Shown here: positions 58,501 to 64,000 of the stretch, piece by piece
Layout of the letters: every line of letters begins with the position of its first letter
Position numbering within the stretch: the stretch's first letter is position 1
Assembly (NCBI RefSeq): GCF_000204055.1
Contig: NW_006768767.1
Location: forward strand, 2,823,352 to 2,887,351
Source: Melampsora larici-populina 98AG31
Taxonomy: Eukaryota > Basidiomycota > Pucciniomycetes > Pucciniales > Melampsoraceae
Length of the DNA: 64,000 nt
Direction of reading: 5' to 3'
Made by a program: the position numbers and the translations under genes
The notes under the pieces: model-generated
Seen by the model: the letters and a program-made list of their open reading frames with translations, nothing else
The model's database searches: none
What the model was told of the DNA's origin: nothing

Positions 58501-60395
58501 AAGAGTGCATTAGGACAGATGTTGGCGACCAAGATGGGATTATCATCGGGTGAAAATGTAGTATTCAGTGGGAAAGGGCAGCTATTGGTTTCGAAATTAG
58601 GCCGATCAAGTAAACCTTCCCCGAGGTTTTTGGTGCTCACTAACAAAGCTCTCTACATCCTTGTCACTCAGCTGGTGGCGGGATCAGATGGGCAAAAGCG
58701 ACAGGATACCATGGTAGAGCGGAAAATCAATACATCCTCTATCACATCTGTCGGGCTGTCGAATCTACGAGATGACTGGATGGTACGCGTTCAATTACAA
58801 CACAAGCTTTCATCTTTGACCGTGCGTGGCTTGCTTGAAATCTAATTGACATTCCTGTTTCCTTCTTGTTTGATCCAGGCAGTGAACGTGGGCCATAGCG
58901 AGGAACCGGATCCTGTACTATCTTGTATATTCAAGACTGAGCTTGTCACACATCTTGTGCAGCAGTCTAATGGTTCAATAACTGTCAACATCGGACCACT
59001 GTGAGTTATCTCCTTATTAATTGCAGCTGCATGATATCCTAACGACGTCTGAAACATCAGGGTACAATTTCGAAAAAAGAAAGACAAGATGGCAACTATC
59101 AAATTCCAGAAGGATGAAACAATACAGAAATCAGATGTTTACAAAAGTCACACTGTCTCTGTAGCTTCTGGCTTACCTGCAAGCAGTGTCTCGGCACCTG
59201 TTCCGAAGAAGAAACCTGGTGTCGTTCGCCCCATCACGAGCGGCAAGCTTCTAAGGAAAGGTGGACCATCTGATAATGTTTGTCTGACTTCTCCATTCCC
59301 AATCTCATGGGCCGCTATATATACTGAAACATTCCTTGCTTCACTCATTTTGTTTAGAAACCCAAACCACAAGCCCGACCAATCCCTCAGAGCCGACCTC
59401 TTCCTGGCGGATCCAATGCACGTGCTCCAGGTATGGGAGCTGTTCCTGGCCCACCACCACCACCTCCCCCACCAGTCACTTCGAGTCGACCGGGCTTTGT
59501 ACCCCCTCCGCCCCCGCCTCCAATTGCATCTAACCGTCCAGGTTTTGTGCCTCCACCCCCGCCTCCCCCGGCACCTAGCCAAGCCGCAAAATCCGCTCCA
59601 GCCTTCAATCGGGCACCAGCTGTAGCTCCTGCGAATTCATCACCTCCCCCACGAAAGCCGCCGCCCAAGCAAAAACCGGATGTTATAAGATACAAAGTGT
59701 AAGATGATCTCTTTGATTCCTTTTCTTCATTATTGCTCTGACCTGATTCAAATACCGACTGCTCGTGTCTACAGTGTATGTGCATTCGAAACGGAGGAGG
59801 ATGGAGAGATCCCATTGTCGATGGGCGATTTGGTCGAAGTGGTCCAAGAAGGTATGCAATTTTTATCAATTCCATCGAAGAATGACGAAGCTTGACCTTT
59901 TTTATGTGGTACACAGAGGAGAACGGTTGGTGGTTGGTGAAAAAAGGTGGGCAGCAAGGTTGGGCACCATCCAATTATCTTGAACTCGAGCGATCAGCAC
60001 CACCCCCACCACCTAAGAGGTCCCCAGCACCGCCACCGCCAGTAGCGAACAAGACTGGGCCGACGGCGAGTGCTGGGATGGGTTACAGGAGTGCGGATGT
60101 GTCAGCTGCGCCGGTATCGGTAATGCCTGGCATGGGTCATGCAAACGGACTAGCAGGTATCCTTGCTGCCAAACGAGCTGCTGCTGATGCACAAGACCAG
60201 TCAAGCTCTAATTCACCACCAAGAAACTCTCAACCACCACCACCCCCAAAACCAAAACCTCCGATTTTGGCACCTAAACCTGGTGGTAGTGGTACTCCAC
60301 CTCCTGTACTTGCTGCTAAACCGCCGAGACCAGGAGTTGGTCAGATGGACTTGGCAGCTGCGTTGGCTAAAAGAGCTGGAAGAACAAACAGTTGA
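55553..60395 (+). CDS. MYO5: class I unconventional myosin (MYO3/MYO5/MyoA type)
   Basis: Thirteen exons join exactly in frame to 1313 residues; the first coding exon is the ATG alone (55553-55555, intron from 55556). Motor: [14 protein letters not shown]-loop [12 protein letters not shown], switch 1 [13 protein letters not shown], switch 2 [10 protein letters not shown]. The Ser in [11 protein letters not shown] is at the TEDS site phosphorylated by PAK-type kinases in this class. Two IQ motifs ([24 protein letters not shown]) bind calmodulin. A TH1 lipid-binding tail ([17 protein letters not shown]), a Pro-rich region with poly-Pro blocks and an SH3 domain ([34 protein letters not shown]) follow. 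It drives actin-based endocytosis at cortical patches. The C-terminus ([16 protein letters not shown]) lacks the acidic Arp2/3-binding end of yeast Myo3/5. Confidence 0.95.
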
Positions 60396-61065
60396 GGGAT
60401 TAACTTTTTATATATTTCTATAATGGTTGTGAATTCCTCTCTTTCTCTCTATATATATATGTTATATATATATGTGTGTGTGTGTCTTGCTAGACAAGGA
60501 TGATGGAGATAATAAACTTTCTTGACTTAGAAGATGATACGGTAAGATAGAAAATGAGTTGTTAGGAACTTTTCTGGGTTTTATTTTTCTCTCTCTTATA
60601 TTTGGATTCATCTCTTAATCTATTTTATGTTGATCTCTGTATGTATGTGATTTTGATAACCTTGAGAACATTTTTTTCTTATCTGCAAGTTTAGATTTTT
60701 TTGGTTTTGTTGTTTTGTAGAAATCCAATATAGTAAAGAAAAATTAGCAAGATGTATTTGAGTATCTAATCATACATAGAGAAAGCAGAAAGAGAGAGTA
60801 CGCAAATTGTAAGGTTTGAGATTAACAAACATGTGACGAGGGTTACAGGTGACATGTGTGTATTGATATATAGATCCTGATACTTGGCTCATGTCAAATG
60901 TGTGAAATGAGCGCGCTTCGATTATTTGACGCGTTCATATCACTGCGGCCGATATCATCCAAACTCTAACTTAACACAACAACACAACACTCATCATCAT
61001 CATCAAGTACATCACTCAACACTCAAACCATCAACTCTTCAAATATCACATAACCAATCAAGAAA
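60396..61065. other. intergenic with AT/TG microsatellite
   Basis: TATATATA and TGTGTGTG repeats lie at about 60451-60484. AACAC-rich sequence occurs near 60978-60990 before the next start. No gene is seen. Confidence 0.5.
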
Positions 61066-63103
61066 ATGGAAGATGATCTCGACCTTTTCATATCGAACCC
61101 CAAACCCGTTCAACTCACTCCGGATCGTTTGTCGGCTAGATCCTCAGCTCGAAAGGGACAAACATCCAAGAAGCGTATGGCCAAGATTTCGACTCGACGT
61201 CCAACAATTCATGCATCTCCCACCGCTTCATTATCATCTGACTGGAGCGACTGGAATCAGCCCTCTAAGCTCTCTAGTGATGAAGAGAATGAGGAGGTGG
61301 ATGACTTGACAGCTTCTCAGATCGATCGACACAGCTTAGCCAATCTTCTCCGGGCTGATCGCTCCCTGAGGGACGTGGTGATTCCTGAAAGCCCAGAAGT
61401 CGCACACACTGCCAGACGACCTACTTCGGACATGGAATTGGAATGTGACTTGGATCGGAGTCCTCCTCGGCGTCAAATTAAGAATTCTTCTGTCTCTGCC
61501 AGTCGCAAGCAACCTCAACCCTACCATTCACCTAACATTCTGGCCAGACCTCCTAGTGTGGCTAATACGAGTGGATCACGTTCTACCAATACTCGAAAAC
61601 AAACAGACTCACTTAATTCTCGTCGCACTTGGTCAATTCCATCACGGCCACGTGAAAGTCGGCGCGCTGAGCATGTGATAAGTTTGGAACCCGATTCACC
61701 TACGAAGGTATCTCATTCAACACCATCACCCACGATTGGAAGTCAATGCTTAGTCAGCCCCGAAATCACTCGAGAGCTCTCTCCCTCTGATATATTACCA
61801 TCACCAATTGTCAGACCTCCTTTAGAACCATTCCGACCAAATACTATAAGATCTCCTCGTTCCACTGGTTCACCTTGGAAACAGATTACATCAACCCCCA
61901 AGAAGGATAAGGGCAAAGGTCGTCAAATTGATCTAACTCCCCCAATATCACCAGTCAACCTCAGTCGAGTCTTAGCACCTGACTCCTCTGATACGCCAGA
62001 GAAAGATCAATGTTTCCCAATCGAAGAGAATCTGGACAACTTTCAAGAAGATGAAGATCTTAATGATTTGAGTCATCTTGATTACGAACAATATGAAAGA
62101 AATCAAGATGAGGCAGATGAAGATCATGAAGCCGATCTCAGGCCACCTTCACCAGGTGTATCATCCATTGGTCCATCGTCCAGATATTTTCATGAACACA
62201 CGATTGCGAGCCAAGAGTCTATCAAAGTAAGTCATGATCTCTTCGTTGCTACGCTTTGAGAAGTCCAGTACTCTCAGACCGTTCCATGATCGACATATGA
62301 CTTTTGTATAAGTGGCTAATCTGGCATTGGTGTTGCATCAGTCTCGCGGTAGCATGCGTCCATCTCCTTCGCCAACCGACAGTGAGAAACGAAACCGTCT
62401 GCTTCGTGATCTTGGCTTTGGTGACGAAGGTCACATTGAGGAAGCCGATCAAGCGCCATGTTCATCGATTGAAGTCATCCAAGGTCCTAAAGCATCAACT
62501 TCCAAGCCGACAAAGGCACCAAAATCTAACCTGTTTAGACCTTCGACTTCAGATATCTCATACCAAGATCAGGATGACGATGATGATGATGATGATGATG
62601 CTGAGATTACAATAGTACGCAATACAACAACATCTTTGGTTCATGAACCTCGCCAAAGCCCGGAGGAACAATTAAGATTGATTGGGATCGTAGTCGATGA
62701 TGAACCATCAGAGGGACTTGCACCACTGATGACCTCTTGGCCACCTGCCATGCGTAATATATGTAAGTTAAAACCTGAATCTGATTCAGCCACTATACGC
62801 AAACCAACATTTCGACACATTGACTTTTTATATCAACTTGAATCAGTTCGTAAAATGGCAGGATTAGGTATCTCAAAAGGAAAAGCTAGAGAAGGTTTAG
62901 ATCATCAAGAGATTAATGAAGAAGAACAAATTCAAGCTTGGCAAGCGATCTTGGCTAAACAACAAAAGAAAGCTAACACTCATTCTTCTTCTTCAACGTT
63001 TAATAAGAAACGAAAGACTTGGTATAATTCATCGGTTTGGAAATCTAAGAAAAAAACTAGACATGTGAAAGGTACTAGAAGAACAAAAAGCAAGTCTAAA
63101 TAA
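61066..63103 (+). CDS. Ser/Pro-rich protein with Lys-rich tail, unidentified
   Basis: Two exons (61066-62226, 62342-63103) give 640 residues. Most of the protein looks disordered: acidic start (MEDDLDLFISNPKP), basic Ser-rich tracts with many SP/TP sites (possible CDK/MAPK targets), an acidic block (EDEDLNDLSHLDYEQYE), and a poly-Asp run encoded by a GAT repeat near 62577. The C-terminal 120 residues are better ordered (FRHIDFLYQLESVRKMAGLG, EEQIQAWQAILAKQQKK) and end in a very basic WKSKKKTRHVKGTRRTKSK, a likely nuclear signal. I do not recognise a family; a chromatin or DNA-repair scaffold is possible but unproven. Splice junctions are GT-AG and in frame. Confidence 0.75.
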
Positions 63104-63511
63104 ATGAATAAATGATTTCATAGTGATTGATTGATCTATTCAAAAACATGATACATAGTAGTTCCGTTTGATTAGATTTAGAATGATTTTCTTTCAGTTG
63201 GTTTCTGGTCATGATAAGTAAATGTATAGTTGATTGTCAAACAGGGTTTTTCTTAGAAAAGATAATGTTTTATGTATACATATTTCTTTACTTTGATCTT
63301 GGATTTCTTACTCTATAAATCTTTTATGAATGTTTTATAACTTTCTAGTGTTTAGTTTGTTAAATTTGCTCATGAATATGGACTTTCAACTGGTCTTAAA
63401 CATTGTTTTCGTCTTTTACTACATCGATCTTGATTTTTTTAGTCTCAAACACATCAGCATACAGGTACTACTGGCAGATCCTGTACGCATACAGGCTCGA
63501 TGACGCCATAA
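63104..63511. other. intergenic before tRNA gene
   Basis: About 400 AT-rich bases; nothing supported beyond the tRNA that follows. Confidence 0.45.
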
Positions 63512-63594
63512 GCCTTAGTAGCTCAGTGGTAGAGCGTTTGCCTAGTAATGAACTTGGCAGCAAAAGGTCCAGTGTTCGACTCACTGTTGAGGCA
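63512..63594 (+). tRNA. tRNA-Thr(AGU) with an 11-nt intron
   Basis: The acceptor GCCTTAG/TTGAGGC pairs over 7 bp (with wobbles). The D arm is GCTC...GAGC, the anticodon stem TTTGC/GCAAA and the T arm CAGTG-TTCGACT-CACTG. The enlarged loop reads CT-AGT-A, then an 11-nt intron (about 63548-63558, at the canonical position after nucleotide 37), then A. The anticodon AGT is at 63544-63546; A34 is presumably modified to inosine. Discriminator A is at 63594. A T-run terminator starts near 63599. Confidence 0.9.
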
Positions 63595-63598
63595 TTTG

Positions 63599-63603
63599 TT
63601 TTT
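63599..63603 (+). terminator. pol III T-run after tRNA-Thr
   Basis: TTTTT five bases after the mature tRNA end, as expected for RNA polymerase III termination. Confidence 0.7.
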
Positions 63604-64000
63604 GTTGTCTGTGATGTTGAAGCGTGTCATTTCAGATGTACAAGTTTTTTTGAGCTGTGATTTTATCTGTCTTGGTAAGATGACTTGTAATTTGGGATGT
63701 GTCACTGTTTAATGGAAATCAGTTAAGGTGCAGTGGCATGGGTTGTTGTGTTTACTCTGAGACTTAACCCTAGTTTGACTAGAGGGTGGTGGGTGGGAAA
63801 AAAGGAAATTGAACAAAGATTTATAACTGACAACAAAAAAAGTTGAAACTTCAAAAAAACAGGCAGTGAAACTGTATATTTTTTTGTCTATATGTGAGTA
63901 CTGTTTTTAAATTTTTAAGAAAAGTGGTGAGGATTATAACAACTTGGCACAATTTTCTGGAAAGGAACTGAGGGAAACCACTGATTTACTTGCAAGGATA
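63604..64000. other. window end, gene-free
   Basis: About 400 AT-rich bases after the tRNA; no coding frame or repeat is supported. Confidence 0.4.

Noticed and set aside
59387..59974. 195-codon minus-strand ORF with Gly repeats in the myosin gene
   Set aside because: Antisense of the poly-Pro tail of myosin I, crossing real introns.

Overview
The window is fungal nuclear DNA, most probably from a rust fungus (Pucciniales, Basidiomycota). I infer this from many short (50-110 nt) GT-AG introns in conserved housekeeping genes, AT-rich spacers, secreted cysteine-rich and stalked proteins, and a load of DNA transposons, DIRS-type and non-LTR elements. The lineage is an inference; no rRNA or barcode locus is present.

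Layout. 1-1577: 3' end of a LINE with an RNase H domain and poly(A) tail. 1940-5926: two genes on the plus strand, TRM6 (tRNA m1A58 methyltransferase non-catalytic subunit) and a COQ1-type polyprenyl diphosphate synthase. 7554-8059: a mariner-type MITE. 8378-10602 (minus): a secreted, stalked protein. About 11261-16564 (minus): a decayed DIRS retrotransposon (Gag-like, RT, RNase H, tyrosine recombinase) with strong hairpins at its 3' end. 18418-18955: a tandem duplication whose second copy lacks two intron-like segments. 19873-20747: a small Cys-rich secreted protein with a possible GPI signal. 21135-21512 and 39227-39601: two opposite-facing copies of a tRNA-Gly-derived SINE-like repeat.

The centrepiece is 22184-38799, a 16.6-kb interval bounded by about 45-bp inverted repeats that begin CAC. 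It holds a broken Tnp2/Plavaka-type (CMC superfamily) transposase and three other genes. All three encode members of one unnamed family marked by FDWE and, in two of them, PWNQ...HW and WRS motifs. A complete hAT transposon (31191-35769, 8-bp target duplication, about 937-aa intact transposase in 8 exons) has inserted into the Plavaka transposase. I propose that the interval is one large cargo-carrying DNA transposon. The FDWE family is the best candidate here for an undescribed system.

39602-46569 is gene-poor. It holds a decayed hAT element (41880-43547), a 23-bp minisatellite and a foldback repeat. From 46570 on the window is euchromatic: SGD1/NOM1 (ribosome biogenesis), a DEF1-like CUE/Gln-rich protein, a class I myosin (13 exons, 1313 aa), an unidentified Ser-rich basic-tailed protein, and an intron-containing tRNA-Thr(AGU). 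The housekeeping genes look intact. Nonsense codons were found only in the mobile-element genes, and each can be explained by one transition.
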